NCBI RefSeq assembly: GCF_018614575.1
Contig: NZ_JAGGOJ010000028.1
Coordinates: 1-64,000, forward strand
From: Streptomyces sp. ISL-10
GTDB taxonomy: Bacteria > Actinomycetota > Actinomycetes > Streptomycetales > Streptomycetaceae
Length of the DNA stretch: 64,000 nt
Reading direction: 5' to 3'
Of the stretch, positions 34,925 to 43,732 are shown piece after piece. Position numbers and translations under genes: made by a program. The notes under the pieces are model-generated. The model worked only from the letters and a program-made list of their open reading frames with translations, made no database searches and had not been told where the DNA came from. Within the stretch, counting starts at the first letter, position 1, and every line of letters begins with the position of its first letter.

Positions 34925-36621
34925 GGTTGCGGCTCCCTGGGGGCGTTGGGCGTTACGGGCGGAAAGGCTTCGCCGGCGGTGCGCCGTACGACGAGGCGGC
35001 GGTCGGGCGTGAGCCGGACCGTGATGTGGCGGCGCCAGTCGGTGTCGTCGCGGTCGGCGTGGTCCTCGCGCCAGTGGCAGCCGCGGGTCTCGGCGCGCTC
35101 GCGGGCCGCGGCGACCAGGACCCGGGAGACCAGCAGGAGGTTGGTGGCCTCCCACGACTCGACACCGGGCTCCGCCGCCTTCGGTCCGTCGGCATCGTGG
35201 GCCGCGTGCAGCGACAGCGCCTCCAGCGCGTCGGCCGCGTCGTCGAGGCTGGCCGCGGTCCTGATGACGCCTGCACCGTGCGTCATGATCCGCTGGACCT
35301 CGTGACGCTGCTCGGGCGCGAGGAGCGGGGCGGTGTCGCCGTCCGCCTCCCGGGCCGCCCCGGCCCGCGCGTCCGCGCGGAAGGCGATGTCGGCCGCGAT
35401 CCGCTCGGCGAAGACCAGGCCCTCCAGAAGGGAGTTGGACGCGAGGCGGTTGGCGCCGTGGACGCCCGTGCAGGCGACCTCGCCGCAGGCGTACAGGCCG
35501 GGGACCGTGGTGCGGCCGTGCAGGTCGGTGCGTACGCCACCGGAGGCGTAGTGCGCGGCCGGGGCCACCGGGATCGGCTCGGTCACCGGGTCGATGCCGT
35601 GGCTGCGGCAGGCGGCGAGGATCGTGGGGAAGCGCTGCTCCCACATCTCGGCGCCGAAGTGGCGGGCGTCGAGGTACATGTGCTCCGTGCCCTGCTCCCG
35701 CATGCGGCGCATGATGCCCTTGGCGACGATGTCGCGGGGGGCGAGTTCGGCCAGCTCGTGCTGTCCGACCATGAAGCGTGTGCCGGCCGCGTCCACGAGA
35801 TACGCGCCCTCGCCCCGTACCGCCTCCGACACCAGCGGCTGCTGGCCCTCGCTGTCCGCGCCGAGGAACAGCACCGTGGGGTGGAACTGCACGAACTCCA
35901 GGTCCGACACCTCGGCCCCGGCGCGCAGTGCGAGCGCCACGCCGTCGCCGGTGGAGACGGCGGGATTGGTGGTCGCGGAGAAGACCTGGCCCATGCCGCC
36001 GGTGGCGAGGACGACGGTGGGGGCATGGACGGCGCCGACGCCGTCGTGCTGGCCCTCGCCCATGACATGCAGCGTGATGCCGGCCGTGCGGCCGTCGGCG
36101 TCGGTGAGCAGGTCGAGGACCAGGGCGTTCTCGATGGTGCGCAGGCCCTGGTCGCGGACCGCGTCGACCAGGGCACGGGAGATCTCGGCGCCGGTCGCGT
36201 CACCGCCCGCGTGGGCGATGCGGCGGCGGTGGTGGCCGCCCTCGCGGGTGAGCTCTATCTCACCGGAGGCCGGGTCGGTGTCGAAGCGGGCGCCGGTGGC
36301 GATCAGCCGCCGCACGGCGTCGGGGCCCTCGGTGACCAGGGTGCGCACCGCCTCCTCGTCGCACAGCCCCGCGCCCGCGACCAGGGTGTCGTCCAGGTGC
36401 TGCCCGGGCGTGTCGCCCTCGCCGAGCGCGGCGGCGATGCCGCCCTGCGCCCAGCGGGTGGAGCCGTCGTCGAGGCGTGCCTTGGTGACCACGACGGTGC
36501 TCAGACCGGCGGCGGCGCACCGCAGGGCGGCGGTGAGGCCGGCGACGCCCGAGCCGACCACGACGACGTCGGCGTCGATGGCCCACCCCGGGGCGGGGGC
36601 GGTCAGCCGTATTCCGGTCAC
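34921..36621 (-). CDS. nadB: L-aspartate oxidase
   Basis: FAD enzyme that oxidises L-aspartate to iminoaspartate for quinolinate. 566 residues. FAD-binding ADVVVVGSGVAGLTAALRCA (about 17-36), substrate-site HTH-like GGHHRRRIAHAGGDATG, VVLATGGMGQVFSATTNP, EFVQFHPTVLF and the covalent-type flavin region AHYASGGVRTDLHGRTTVPG. A C-terminal helical domain follows. GTG start overlaps the panC stop (GTGA). Part of the tightly overlapping cofactor operon. Confidence 0.97.
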   Translation of the reverse strand: MTGIRLTAPAPGWAIDADVVVVGSGVAGLTAALRCAAAGLSTVVVTKARLDDGSTRWAQGGIAAALGEGDTPGQHLDDTLVAGAGLCDEEAVRTLVTEGPDAVRRLIATGARFDTDPASGEIELTREGGHHRRRIAHAGGDATGAEISRALVDAVRDQGLRTIENALVLDLLTDADGRTAGITLHVMGEGQHDGVGAVHAPTVVLATGGMGQVFSATTNPAVSTGDGVALALRAGAEVSDLEFVQFHPTVLFLGADSEGQQPLVSEAVRGEGAYLVDAAGTRFMVGQHELAELAPRDIVAKGIMRRMREQGTEHMYLDARHFGAEMWEQRFPTILAACRSHGIDPVTEPIPVAPAAHYASGGVRTDLHGRTTVPGLYACGEVACTGVHGANRLASNSLLEGLVFAERIAADIAFRADARAGAAREADGDTAPLLAPEQRHEVQRIMTHGAGVIRTAASLDDAADALEALSLHAAHDADGPKAAEPGVESWEATNLLLVSRVLVAAARERAETRGCHWREDHADRDDTDWRRHITVRLTPDRRLVVRRTAGEAFPPVTPNAPREPQP

Positions 36622-37643
36622 TGCTGGACTCCGAAGGTCAGGGGGATGTTGTCGATCAGGCGGGTGGTGCCGACCTTGGCGGCGACGGCGAGGACCGCCT
36701 CCCCGGTGTGGTCGTCGGGGACGTCGGTGAAGGTGACGGGGTCGACGAGCGCCAGGTAGTCCAGCACCAGCGGCGGGTCGGCCTGCGCGGCCTCGTCCAG
36801 CACGGCACGGGCCGCGGCCCGCACGGCGTCCGCGCCGCCCGGCGGGGCGGCCTGCGCGACGGCGTGGGCGTCGGCCGCTGCCCTCGCCTCGCCCATCGCG
36901 GACAGGGCGGCGGCGCGGGCGGGCGCGGCGTGGACGGCCTCGGCGCGGGCGTGCAGCGCCTGCTGGGCCGCGAGGCGGTCACTGGCGGCGAACAGGGCAC
37001 GGGACAGGGCGAGGGCGGTGCTCCGCTCGGCGTGCGAGAGGTAGGCGTTGCGGCTGGAGCGGGCGAGGCCGCTGTCCTCGCGGACGGTGGGTACGCCGAC
37101 GATCTCCACGGGGAAGTTCAGATCGCGGACCATGCGGCGGATCAGGGCGAGCTGCTGGGCGTCCTTCTGCCCGAACAGCGCGACGTCGGGCGAGGTGAGG
37201 TGCAGCAGCTTGGCGACGACGGTGAGCATGCCGTCGAAGTGGCCGGGGCGCGTCCGGCCCTCCAGCACCTCGCCCATGGGGCCCGCGGTGATGCGCACCT
37301 GGGGCTCGCCGCCGGGGTAGACCTCGTCGACGGACGGCGCGAACACCGCGTCGACGCCCGACTCTTCGGCCACCCGCAGGTCGGCCTCCAGGGTGCGGGG
37401 GTAGCGGTCGAGGTCCTCACCGGCCCCGAACTGCAGCGGGTTGACGAAGACGGTGAGGACGACGAAGCCCGAGTCGCCGACGTGCTCGCGGGCGGCCCGG
37501 ATCAGCCCGGCATGCCCCTCGTGGAGCGCCCCCATGGTCATCACGACGGCGGTGCGGCCGGGGACGGCGTGGTGCTCGACGACGTACCGGAGGTCCTCCC
37601 GCGTCGGCACCAGCTCGACTTCGCGCCTGGTCTTACGGCTCAT
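36618..37643 (-). CDS. panC: Pantothenate synthetase
   Basis: Condenses pantoate and beta-alanine with ATP. 341 residues, longer than the usual ~280 because of an Ala-rich insertion around 215-265 (LAAQQALHARAEAVHAAPAR). Core motifs: VVMTMGALHEGHAGLIRAAR (HxGH), VFVNPLQFGAGEDLDRYPRT, FGQKDAQQLALIRRMVRDLN and the KMSKS-like RSSRNAYLS. ATG overlaps the stop of the DUF2520 gene (ATGA). Confidence 0.96.
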   Translation of the reverse strand: MSRKTRREVELVPTREDLRYVVEHHAVPGRTAVVMTMGALHEGHAGLIRAAREHVGDSGFVVLTVFVNPLQFGAGEDLDRYPRTLEADLRVAEESGVDAVFAPSVDEVYPGGEPQVRITAGPMGEVLEGRTRPGHFDGMLTVVAKLLHLTSPDVALFGQKDAQQLALIRRMVRDLNFPVEIVGVPTVREDSGLARSSRNAYLSHAERSTALALSRALFAASDRLAAQQALHARAEAVHAAPARAAALSAMGEARAAADAHAVAQAAPPGGADAVRAAARAVLDEAAQADPPLVLDYLALVDPVTFTDVPDDHTGEAVLAVAAKVGTTRLIDNIPLTFGVQQ

Positions 37644-38560
37644 CGCAGATCCCCCTCCGCGAGGACGCCCAGCAGGTCTTCGGCGAGCTCCGGTTTGAGC
37701 ATGCCGTGTGCGAGGGCCCGGTCCGCGGTCGACCGGGCCATGGCCAGGTAGCCGGCGACGGTGCCGGGCGCGTGCTTGCGCAGCTCGGCGACGTGCGCGG
37801 CGACCGTGCCCGCGTCGCCGCGGGCGACGGGGCCGGTCAGAGCGGCGTCGCCCGAACGCAGCGCGTTGTCCAGGGCCGCGCCGAGAAGCGGGCCGAGCAT
37901 CCGGTCCGGGGCGGCCACCCCGGCGGTGCGCAGCAGCTCCATGGACTGGGCGACCAGCGTGACGAGGTGGTTCGCCCCGAGCGCGAGGGCCGCGTGGTAG
38001 AGCGGGCGGGCCTCCTCCTCGATCCACTCGGGCTCGCCGCCCATCTCGATGACCAGCGCCTCGGCCGCGAGACGCAGCTCCTCGGGCGCGGTCACACCGA
38101 ACGAGCAGCCCGCGAGCCGCTGCACGTCCACGGGCGTCCCCGTGAACGTCATCGCCGGGTGCAGCGCGAGCGGCAGCGCACCGGCGCGCGTCGCCGGGTC
38201 GAGCACCCTGGTGCCGAACCGGCCGGAGGTGTGCACAAGCAGCTGCCCCGGCCGCACGGCGCCGGTCTCGACCAGGCCGTCGACGAGACCGGACAGCGCG
38301 TCGTCGGGGACGGTGAGCAGCACGAGCTCGGCGCGGGCGAGCACCTCGGCGGGCGGCACGAGGGGAACGTCCGGGAGCAGCGCGGCGGCGCGGCGCACGG
38401 ACGCGTCCGAGACGCCCGAGACGGCCACCGGCCGGTGACCGGCCAGCTGGAGCGAGGCGGCCAGGGCGGGGCCGACACGGCCCGCTCCGACCACGCCCAC
38501 GGTCAGCCGGGCGGGGCGGTCCCGCGGATCGAGCGGTTCCTGTGGTGGTGTGGCATTCAC
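37640..38560 (-). CDS. Rossmann-like / DUF2520 oxidoreductase-like protein
   Basis: 306 residues. N-terminal NAD(P) fold: LTVGVVGAGRVGPALAASLQ with GxGxxG at about 24-29; C-terminal helical domain of DUF2520 (YHAALALGANHLVTLVAQSM). It resembles short-chain ketopantoate/6-phosphogluconate-type reductases. As first gene of the panC operon it may supply or protect pantoate, but this is inference. GTG start has GGAAGG 9 nt upstream. Confidence 0.9.
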   Translation of the reverse strand: MNATPPQEPLDPRDRPARLTVGVVGAGRVGPALAASLQLAGHRPVAVSGVSDASVRRAAALLPDVPLVPPAEVLARAELVLLTVPDDALSGLVDGLVETGAVRPGQLLVHTSGRFGTRVLDPATRAGALPLALHPAMTFTGTPVDVQRLAGCSFGVTAPEELRLAAEALVIEMGGEPEWIEEEARPLYHAALALGANHLVTLVAQSMELLRTAGVAAPDRMLGPLLGAALDNALRSGDAALTGPVARGDAGTVAAHVAELRKHAPGTVAGYLAMARSTADRALAHGMLKPELAEDLLGVLAEGDLR

Positions 38561-38647
38561 GCGGCGGTGCCTTCCGTTCCAGTCCGCGGGGGGTACCGGA
38601 CGATTTCTCGTCACGATGCTACGCCAGCGCTTCCGCCACCCCCGCAG

Positions 38648-38656
38648 TTGTCCACA
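38648..38656 (+). other. DnaA-box consensus 9-mer
   Basis: TTGTCCACA, the preferred Streptomyces DnaA box, with a weaker inverted match (TGTGGGCGA) at 38660-38668. A single site in a 64-kb window can arise by chance. Confidence 0.3.
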
Positions 38657-38666
38657 GGCTGTGGGC

Positions 38667-38672
38667 GATGAT
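38667..38672 (+). promoter_or_regulatory. -10-like box (GATGAT), leaderless spacing
   Basis: GATGAT then 6 nt then GTG 38679. Confidence 0.35.
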
Positions 38673-38678
38673 CGGACC

Positions 38679-39821
38679 GTGACGGATACGAGCGAGCACA
38701 GTGAACGGCGGCGCAGGCTCGCCGCGTGGCGCACGTCAAAGCGCGTGCTGTGGCGGACCTCCGCCGAACTGCGCCTGGGAGACGGCCTGGCGGCACTGGC
38801 CTCGGGCGCCGCCGATGTGTACGACCCGGACGAGCCGGTCGACCTGTACGGCGACGGGATCGTGGCCGAGCTGGAGCGGCGCACGGCCGCGCTGCTCGGC
38901 CTCCCGGCGGCGGTGTACTTCCCCACCGGGACGATGGCGCAGCAGGTGGCCCTGCGCTGCTGGGCGGGCCGCACCGGCAACGCGACGGTGGCGCTGCATC
39001 CGCAGGCGCATCCCGAAGTGCACGAGCGTTCCGCGCTCTCCGTGGTGAGCGGGCTCCGCACGATCCACCCGACGAACCGGCCGCGGCTGCCGACGCCGGA
39101 CGAGGTCGCCGAGTGCGACGAGCCCTTCGGCGCGCTGATGCTGGAACTGCCGCTGCGGGACGCCGGATTCGTCCTGCCGGCGTGGGAGGAACTGGTGGAC
39201 GTCGTGGAGGCGGCGCGCGCACGGGATGCAGTGGTGCACTTCGACGGCGCGCGCCTTTGGGAGTGCGCTCCCCACTTCGGCCGCCCGCTGGACGAGATCG
39301 CCGCGCTCGCGGACAGCGTGTACGTGTCGTTCTACAAGTCCCTGGGCGGCCTCGCGGGGGCCGTGCTCGCGGGCCCCGAGTCCCTGGCGGACGAGGCGCG
39401 CGCCTGGCGCCACCGGTACGGCGGCCGGCTGTTCCAGCAGTACCCGGCGGTGCTGTCGGCCCTGATCGGCCTGGAGCGCGAACTGCCGCGGCTGCCGTCG
39501 TACGTCGCCCACGCGAAGGTGGTCGCGGCCGCACTGACGGACGCGCTCCGCACGGCGGGCGTCCCCTGGTCCCGCGTCAACCCGCCGGTCCCGCACACCC
39601 ACCAGTTCCAGGTGTGGCTGCCGTACGAGGCGGACGCGCTGAACGAGGCGGGCCTGGCTCAGTCGGAGGAGACGGGCGTGACGCTCTTCCGCCGCTGGTT
39701 CTCGGAGGGCTGCCCGCCGGGAGTCTCGGTCACGGAGGTGACCGTGGCGTCCGATGGACTCACGTGGACGGCGGCGGACGTCCAGGAGGCGGTGGAGGGA
39801 TTCGTGCGCCGGGTGGGGTGA
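38679..39821 (+). CDS. Threonine aldolase / beta-eliminating lyase family PLP enzyme
   Basis: 380 residues of fold-type I PLP enzymes. Features: DEPVDLYGDGIVAELERRTA, phosphate-site-like FPTGTMAQQVALRCW, Asp in VVHFDGARLWECAPHFGRPL and the PLP lysine in DSVYVSFYKSLGGLAGAVLA. This matches the low-specificity threonine aldolase group (threonine to glycine plus acetaldehyde). An N-terminal extension of about 50 residues precedes the core. GTG start 6 nt after GATGAT; no ribosome site. Divergent from the panC operon; a DnaA-box-like site lies between. Confidence 0.9.
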   Translation: MTDTSEHSERRRRLAAWRTSKRVLWRTSAELRLGDGLAALASGAADVYDPDEPVDLYGDGIVAELERRTAALLGLPAAVYFPTGTMAQQVALRCWAGRTGNATVALHPQAHPEVHERSALSVVSGLRTIHPTNRPRLPTPDEVAECDEPFGALMLELPLRDAGFVLPAWEELVDVVEAARARDAVVHFDGARLWECAPHFGRPLDEIAALADSVYVSFYKSLGGLAGAVLAGPESLADEARAWRHRYGGRLFQQYPAVLSALIGLERELPRLPSYVAHAKVVAAALTDALRTAGVPWSRVNPPVPHTHQFQVWLPYEADALNEAGLAQSEETGVTLFRRWFSEGCPPGVSVTEVTVASDGLTWTAADVQEAVEGFVRRVG

Positions 39822-39948
39822 GGGGGCGGGGCCTTGCAGCGCCCCGGGCGGGTGAGCACGGGGTCGCGGGCGCCACGTGCCGCACCGGCTGGACGTGATC
39901 GCCGTGGCCGGCTCGGCGGCGACTTCCTGGAGACTGCGCCGCGCCGGA

Positions 39949-40554
39949 TCAGTCGAAGCGGATGTGCCGCACGCCCGTCCACACCTCGCGCAGCCGGTGC
40001 CTCAGCGGTCCGTCCGTGTTCGGCGCGAGCCGCAGGCCCGCCGAGCGGGCGATGCGGTCCGCCACCTGCGGCACGCTCAGCCGGTCGGTGTGGATGTGCT
40101 CCCCGAACCGGGGGTCGCGCAGCCGTTCCAGGCAGTCGTCCAGCCGCTGTGCGGCGAAGCTCTCGCGCTTCGGACCGCGCCAGAGCCCCCGCTCCCGCAG
40201 CCGCCGCAGCACGGTCTCACGCTCGGCGAGCAGGGCGAAGTGGCGCACGTCGTGCCCGGCCTCGTTCCGCAGGCGGCCCACGATCTGCTCGAAGTACGCC
40301 GGTTCGACGAGGGTCATGGGCGCGATGACCACGCCGTCGTGCCCGCGCAGGGCCAGGTCGAGCACCTCGTAGACGCCCTGCCGCCACGCGGCGAGGTCCT
40401 GGAAGTCATTGCGCAGCGCGGGCGGTGTCATCCGGTGCAGGCCGAAGCCGACGTGCTCTGGGTCGCACACGACGCTGCCCCGCAGGCGCCGCCGCAGTTC
40501 GTACGCCGTCTGCGTCTTGCCACCGCCGAACGGCCCGTTGATCCACACCAGCAC
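39949..40554 (-). CDS. TmrB-like P-loop protein
   Basis: 201 residues. It matches, from memory, the Bacillus tunicamycin-resistance protein TmrB along its length: MLVWINGPFGGGKTQTAYEL at the N-terminus (P-loop 7-14), VCDPEHVGFGLHRM, VIAPMTLVEPAYFEQIVGRL, HFALLAERETVLRRLRERG and the C-terminal EHIHTDRLSVPQVADRIA. TmrB is an ATP-binding membrane-associated protein that lowers tunicamycin uptake or effect; whether this one does is unknown. GTG 40554 is 5 bp after the response-regulator stop, so it is cotranscribed with the two-component system. Confidence 0.87.
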   Translation of the reverse strand: MLVWINGPFGGGKTQTAYELRRRLRGSVVCDPEHVGFGLHRMTPPALRNDFQDLAAWRQGVYEVLDLALRGHDGVVIAPMTLVEPAYFEQIVGRLRNEAGHDVRHFALLAERETVLRRLRERGLWRGPKRESFAAQRLDDCLERLRDPRFGEHIHTDRLSVPQVADRIARSAGLRLAPNTDGPLRHRLREVWTGVRHIRFD

Positions 40555-40559
40555 GGCGC

Positions 40560-41240
40560 TCAGACCGGTCCGCCGCCACCCGCGCGCACGAGGCCCGTCT
40601 CGTACGCGAGCACCACGACCTGGACCCGGTCGCGCAGGCCGAGCTTGGTCAGTATGCGGCCCACATGGGTCTTCACGGTGGCCTCGGAGAGCACCAGCCG
40701 GGCCGCGATCTCTCCGTTCGACAGGCCCTGCGCCACCAGCAGCATCACTTCGCGCTCGCGCTCGGTGAGCCGCTGGAGCTCCTTGTGCTGCGGCTCGGTG
40801 CCGGAGCTCGGCAGCATCGGTGAGAAGCGGTCCAGCAGGCGGCGGGTGGTCGACGGCGCGACGACCGCGTCACCGCTGTGCACGGAGCGGATGGCGCCGA
40901 GCAGTTCGCCGGGCGGCACGTCCTTGAGCATGAAGCCGCTGGCACCGGCCCTGAGCCCGGAGAAGGCGTACTCGTCGAGGTCGAAGGTGGTCAGGATCAG
41001 CACCTTCGGCGCGTCCGGCTCGGCGCAGATGCGGCGGGTGGCCTCCACACCGTCGAGCCTCGGCATGCGGACGTCCATCAGCACGACGTCCACGGGGGTG
41101 GAGCGCAGGTTCTCGATCGCCTCCGCGCCGTCCCCGGCCTCGGCGACGACCTCCATGTCCGGCTGGGCGGCGAGCACCATGCGGAATCCGGTGCGCAGGA
41201 GCACCTGGTCGTCGACGAGCATCACGCGGATGGGGATCAC
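40560..41240 (-). CDS. NarL/FixJ-type response regulator
   Basis: 226 residues. Receiver: DD at 10-11, phospho-acceptor Asp56 (VVLMDVRMP), TTFDLDEYAFSGLRAGASGF and Lys in FMLKDVPP. LuxR-type HTH at the C-terminus (LTEREREVMLLVAQGLSNGE, then ATVKTHVGRILTKLGLRDRV). GTG start with GAGGAAG 6 nt upstream. Partner kinase gene lies upstream, separated by an 87-bp spacer containing a pentanucleotide repeat. Likely activates its own operon or nearby resistance functions. Confidence 0.95.
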   Translation of the reverse strand: MIPIRVMLVDDQVLLRTGFRMVLAAQPDMEVVAEAGDGAEAIENLRSTPVDVVLMDVRMPRLDGVEATRRICAEPDAPKVLILTTFDLDEYAFSGLRAGASGFMLKDVPPGELLGAIRSVHSGDAVVAPSTTRRLLDRFSPMLPSSGTEPQHKELQRLTEREREVMLLVAQGLSNGEIAARLVLSEATVKTHVGRILTKLGLRDRVQVVVLAYETGLVRAGGGGPV

Positions 41241-41262
41241 AGTCGGCTTCCTCGATCTGTCG

Positions 41263-41327
41263 TGGCTGTGGGGTGCTGTGTGTGGTGCTGTGCTGTGCTG
41301 TGGTGCTGTGGGCTGTGAGGGCTGGCT
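41263..41327. repeat. CTGTG/GTGCT simple-sequence tract in kinase-regulator spacer
   Basis: Irregular array of CTGTG pentamers, including three perfect units in a row (CTGTGCTGTGCTGTG near 41288-41302), filling the gap between histidine-kinase stop and response-regulator ribosome site. Confidence 0.8.
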
Positions 41328-42527
41328 CTAGTGGGTGGGCTTGAGCGGGAGGAGCGCGCTGATCCGGAAGCCGCCGCCCGGCCGCGGCCCCGCGTCCAGC
41401 GTGCCGCCGACCATACCGACGCGCTCGCGCATGCCGATCAGACCGTGGCCGCGTCCGTCCGCGCCGCCGTCCTCGTACAGCTCGTGCGACGCCCCGCGCC
41501 CGTCGTCCTCGACGAGCAGGCCGAGACCGTCGTCGAAGTAGACGAGGCGCACGCTGGCACCGGCCTCCGGGCCGCCGTGCTTGCGGGTGTTGGTGAGCGC
41601 TTCCTGCACGATGCGGTACGCGGTGAGCTCGACGCCGCTCGGCAGCGGTCGCGGCATGCCCTCGATCTTGAAGTCGACGGTGAGTCCGGCGCAGCGGACC
41701 TGCTCGACCAGTTCCTCGATCTGCTCGACGTCCGGCTGCGGGACGTACTCCCCGCTCTCCGGTGCGTCGCCGGTGCGCAGCACTCCGAGCAGCCGGCGCA
41801 TCTCGGCGAGCGCCTGCCGCCCGGTCGTGGAGATGGTCTCCAGCGCCTGCCTGGCCTGGTCGGGTGCGGCGTCCAGCACATAGGCGGCACCGTCGGCCTG
41901 GACGACCATGACGGAGACGTTGTGGGCGACGACGTCGTGGAGCTCGCGGGCGATACGGGCGCGCTCGGCCGCGACCGCGACCTTCGCCTGCGCCTCGCGC
42001 TCCTTCTCCAGCCGAGTGGCCCGCTCCTCCAGCTGGGCGAAGTACGCGCGCCGGGTGCGTATCGAGTCTCCGAGGACCCAGGCGAGGGCGAACGGCAGGC
42101 TCATGATCACGGTGACGAAGATCCGGCCGAGGGTGCCCTGCTCCTCCTCGGGCCAGCGGACCTGCGCCAGCGTGGCCGCCGACAGGCCGCCGATGAGGGC
42201 GAGCCGGGACGCCCAGCGCGGACCGCCGTGCGCGGCGACGGTGTAGATGATCACCATCATCGCGAAGTCCGCCGGGTTGACCTCGACGTCCAGCACCAAC
42301 TGGGCGACGCCGGCGATGGCGGCGACCACCAGCATCTTCTCCGGCATGACGCGGCGCAGCGCCACCACGACGCTCAGCACGGTCACCACCCCGGCCGCCG
42401 TGAGCCGGGACCCCGGCCCCACAGGCAGCTGGACCACCCACAACATGGCGAACCCAAAGAGCATGACGGCCCAGAAACTGTCGGTGCCCGTCGGGTGTCT
42501 GCGGAGGAAGTCGTAGAGGCGCTGCAC
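41328..42527 (-). CDS. Sensor histidine kinase (HisKA_3 type)
   Basis: 399 residues. Several hydrophobic segments in the first 160 residues (FWAVMLFGFAMLWVVQL; VVTVLSVVVALRRV; LALIGGLSAATLAQ; VTVIMSLPFALAWVL) form a short-loop membrane sensor, so it probably detects a signal in or near the membrane. A coiled linker leads to ERARIARELHDVVAHNVSVM with His197, then the ATPase domain (QEALTNTRKHG, DGRGHGLIGMRERV). GTG start lies 7 nt after TACGCT. Signal unknown; cotranscription with a TmrB-like gene hints at envelope-active compounds. Confidence 0.95.
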   Translation of the reverse strand: MQRLYDFLRRHPTGTDSFWAVMLFGFAMLWVVQLPVGPGSRLTAAGVVTVLSVVVALRRVMPEKMLVVAAIAGVAQLVLDVEVNPADFAMMVIIYTVAAHGGPRWASRLALIGGLSAATLAQVRWPEEEQGTLGRIFVTVIMSLPFALAWVLGDSIRTRRAYFAQLEERATRLEKEREAQAKVAVAAERARIARELHDVVAHNVSVMVVQADGAAYVLDAAPDQARQALETISTTGRQALAEMRRLLGVLRTGDAPESGEYVPQPDVEQIEELVEQVRCAGLTVDFKIEGMPRPLPSGVELTAYRIVQEALTNTRKHGGPEAGASVRLVYFDDGLGLLVEDDGRGASHELYEDGGADGRGHGLIGMRERVGMVGGTLDAGPRPGGGFRISALLPLKPTH

Positions 42528-42534
42528 GTCACCA

Positions 42535-42540
42535 AGCGTA
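42535..42540 (-). promoter_or_regulatory. -10 box (TACGCT), leaderless spacing
   Basis: TACGCT then 7 nt then GTG 42527; the ribosome site of the divergent methyltransferase gene begins directly beside it (42544-42550). Confidence 0.6.
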
Positions 42541-42554
42541 AGGAAAGGAGATAG

Positions 42555-43730
42555 GTGCCAGAGTCAACCGGAGGGGCGATCCGGTCGGCGGAGCCGTACT
42601 CCGCAAGGTGGAGACTGGTGCGCGTGACGTATGAGACCTCAGTCCGCGCCCCTGCCGTGAGCTCCGGATGGCGGGGGTGGCGGGCCGCGACCGAGGCCGC
42701 CCTCTACGGCCCCGACGGCTTCTACCTGCGGACGGAGGGCCCGGCGGGACACTTTCGTACGTCCGTGCACGCCTCCCCGGTCTTCGCCTCGGCCGTCGCC
42801 CGCCTGCTGCTGGACGTCGCGGCCGCGTACGGAATCGACGAGCCCGCGCTCGTCGACGTCGGCGCGGGCCGCGGCGAACTGCTGACGGGCGTGCTGGCCG
42901 CACTGCCGCCCGGCTTTCCGGTGCGCGCCTGCGCCGTGGAGCGGGCCGCGCGGCCGACCGGGCTCGACCCGCGGATCGAATGGACGGACGCGCCACCGGA
43001 CGGGATACGCGGACTGCTGTTCGCGAACGAGTGGTTGGACAACGTCCCCGTCGACATCGCCGAGACGGACGAGCACGGCGTGGTGCGCAGGGTCCTGGTG
43101 AACGCGGCGGGCGAGGAGCGCCTCGGCGAGGAGGTGGACGGAGCCGACGCCGAGTGGCTGGCCCGCTGGTGGCCGCTCACGGAACCGGGCACCCGTGCGG
43201 AAATCGGCCGCCCGCGCGACGAGGCGTGGGCGCGGGCCGTCGGCCGCATGACGGCGGGCCTCGCGGTGGCCGTCGACTACGCGCACATGGCCGACACGAG
43301 GCCGCCGTACGGCACGCTGGCCGGCTTCCGCGACGGCCGCGAGGTGCGCCCGGTCCCGGACGGCAGCTGCGACATCACGGCCCACGTGGCACTGGACGCG
43401 TGCGCGGCGGCTACGAAGGGGGGCCGGTCGGGGGACCGCCCGGTGGAGGGCGGGGAGGCAGGCCGCCCAGTGGAGGGCCGGGAGGCGGGCCCGGCAGCGC
43501 GCCCCGCCGCGCGGCTGATCGCGCAGCGCGAGGCGCTGCGGCGGCTGGGGGTGACGGCCGGGCGGCCGCCGTTGTCCCTGGCGTCGTCCGACCCGGTGGC
43601 GTACGTCCGCGCCCTGTCCCGCACCGGGGAGGCCGCGGAGCTCACGGCGAAGGGCGGCCTGGGTGACTTCGTCTGGCTGGTGCAGCGGATCGGGCCGGAA
43701 CGGCCCGCGGGGCCTCTGTCAGACTGGTGA
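42555..43730 (+). CDS. MidA/NDUFAF7-family SAM-dependent methyltransferase (DUF185)
   Basis: 391 residues. SAM-binding loop LVDVGAGRGELLTGVLAALP (about 99-118) and the family signature LLFANEWLDNVPVDI (NEhhDNhP), as in mitochondrial MidA/NDUFAF7, which dimethylates an arginine of the complex I subunit NDUFS2. A Gly/Glu-rich low-complexity insertion sits around 295-325. GTG 42555 has AAAGGAG 4 nt upstream. The stop overlaps the next gene's possible GTG (GTGA), and that gene encodes the NDUFS2 homologue NuoD: strong contextual support for the substrate. Confidence 0.9.
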   Translation: MPESTGGAIRSAEPYSARWRLVRVTYETSVRAPAVSSGWRGWRAATEAALYGPDGFYLRTEGPAGHFRTSVHASPVFASAVARLLLDVAAAYGIDEPALVDVGAGRGELLTGVLAALPPGFPVRACAVERAARPTGLDPRIEWTDAPPDGIRGLLFANEWLDNVPVDIAETDEHGVVRRVLVNAAGEERLGEEVDGADAEWLARWWPLTEPGTRAEIGRPRDEAWARAVGRMTAGLAVAVDYAHMADTRPPYGTLAGFRDGREVRPVPDGSCDITAHVALDACAAATKGGRSGDRPVEGGEAGRPVEGREAGPAARPAARLIAQREALRRLGVTAGRPPLSLASSDPVAYVRALSRTGEAAELTAKGGLGDFVWLVQRIGPERPAGPLSDW

Positions 43731-43732
43731 CC

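Noticed and set aside
38640..38680. Replication origin or DnaA-controlled promoter
   Set aside because: Only one exact DnaA box and one weak inverted match, no cluster and no dnaA/dnaN nearby.
39949..42527. Part of a tunicamycin-type biosynthetic cluster
   Set aside because: A TmrB-like gene alone is not enough; neighbours are core metabolism and no biosynthetic enzymes are present.
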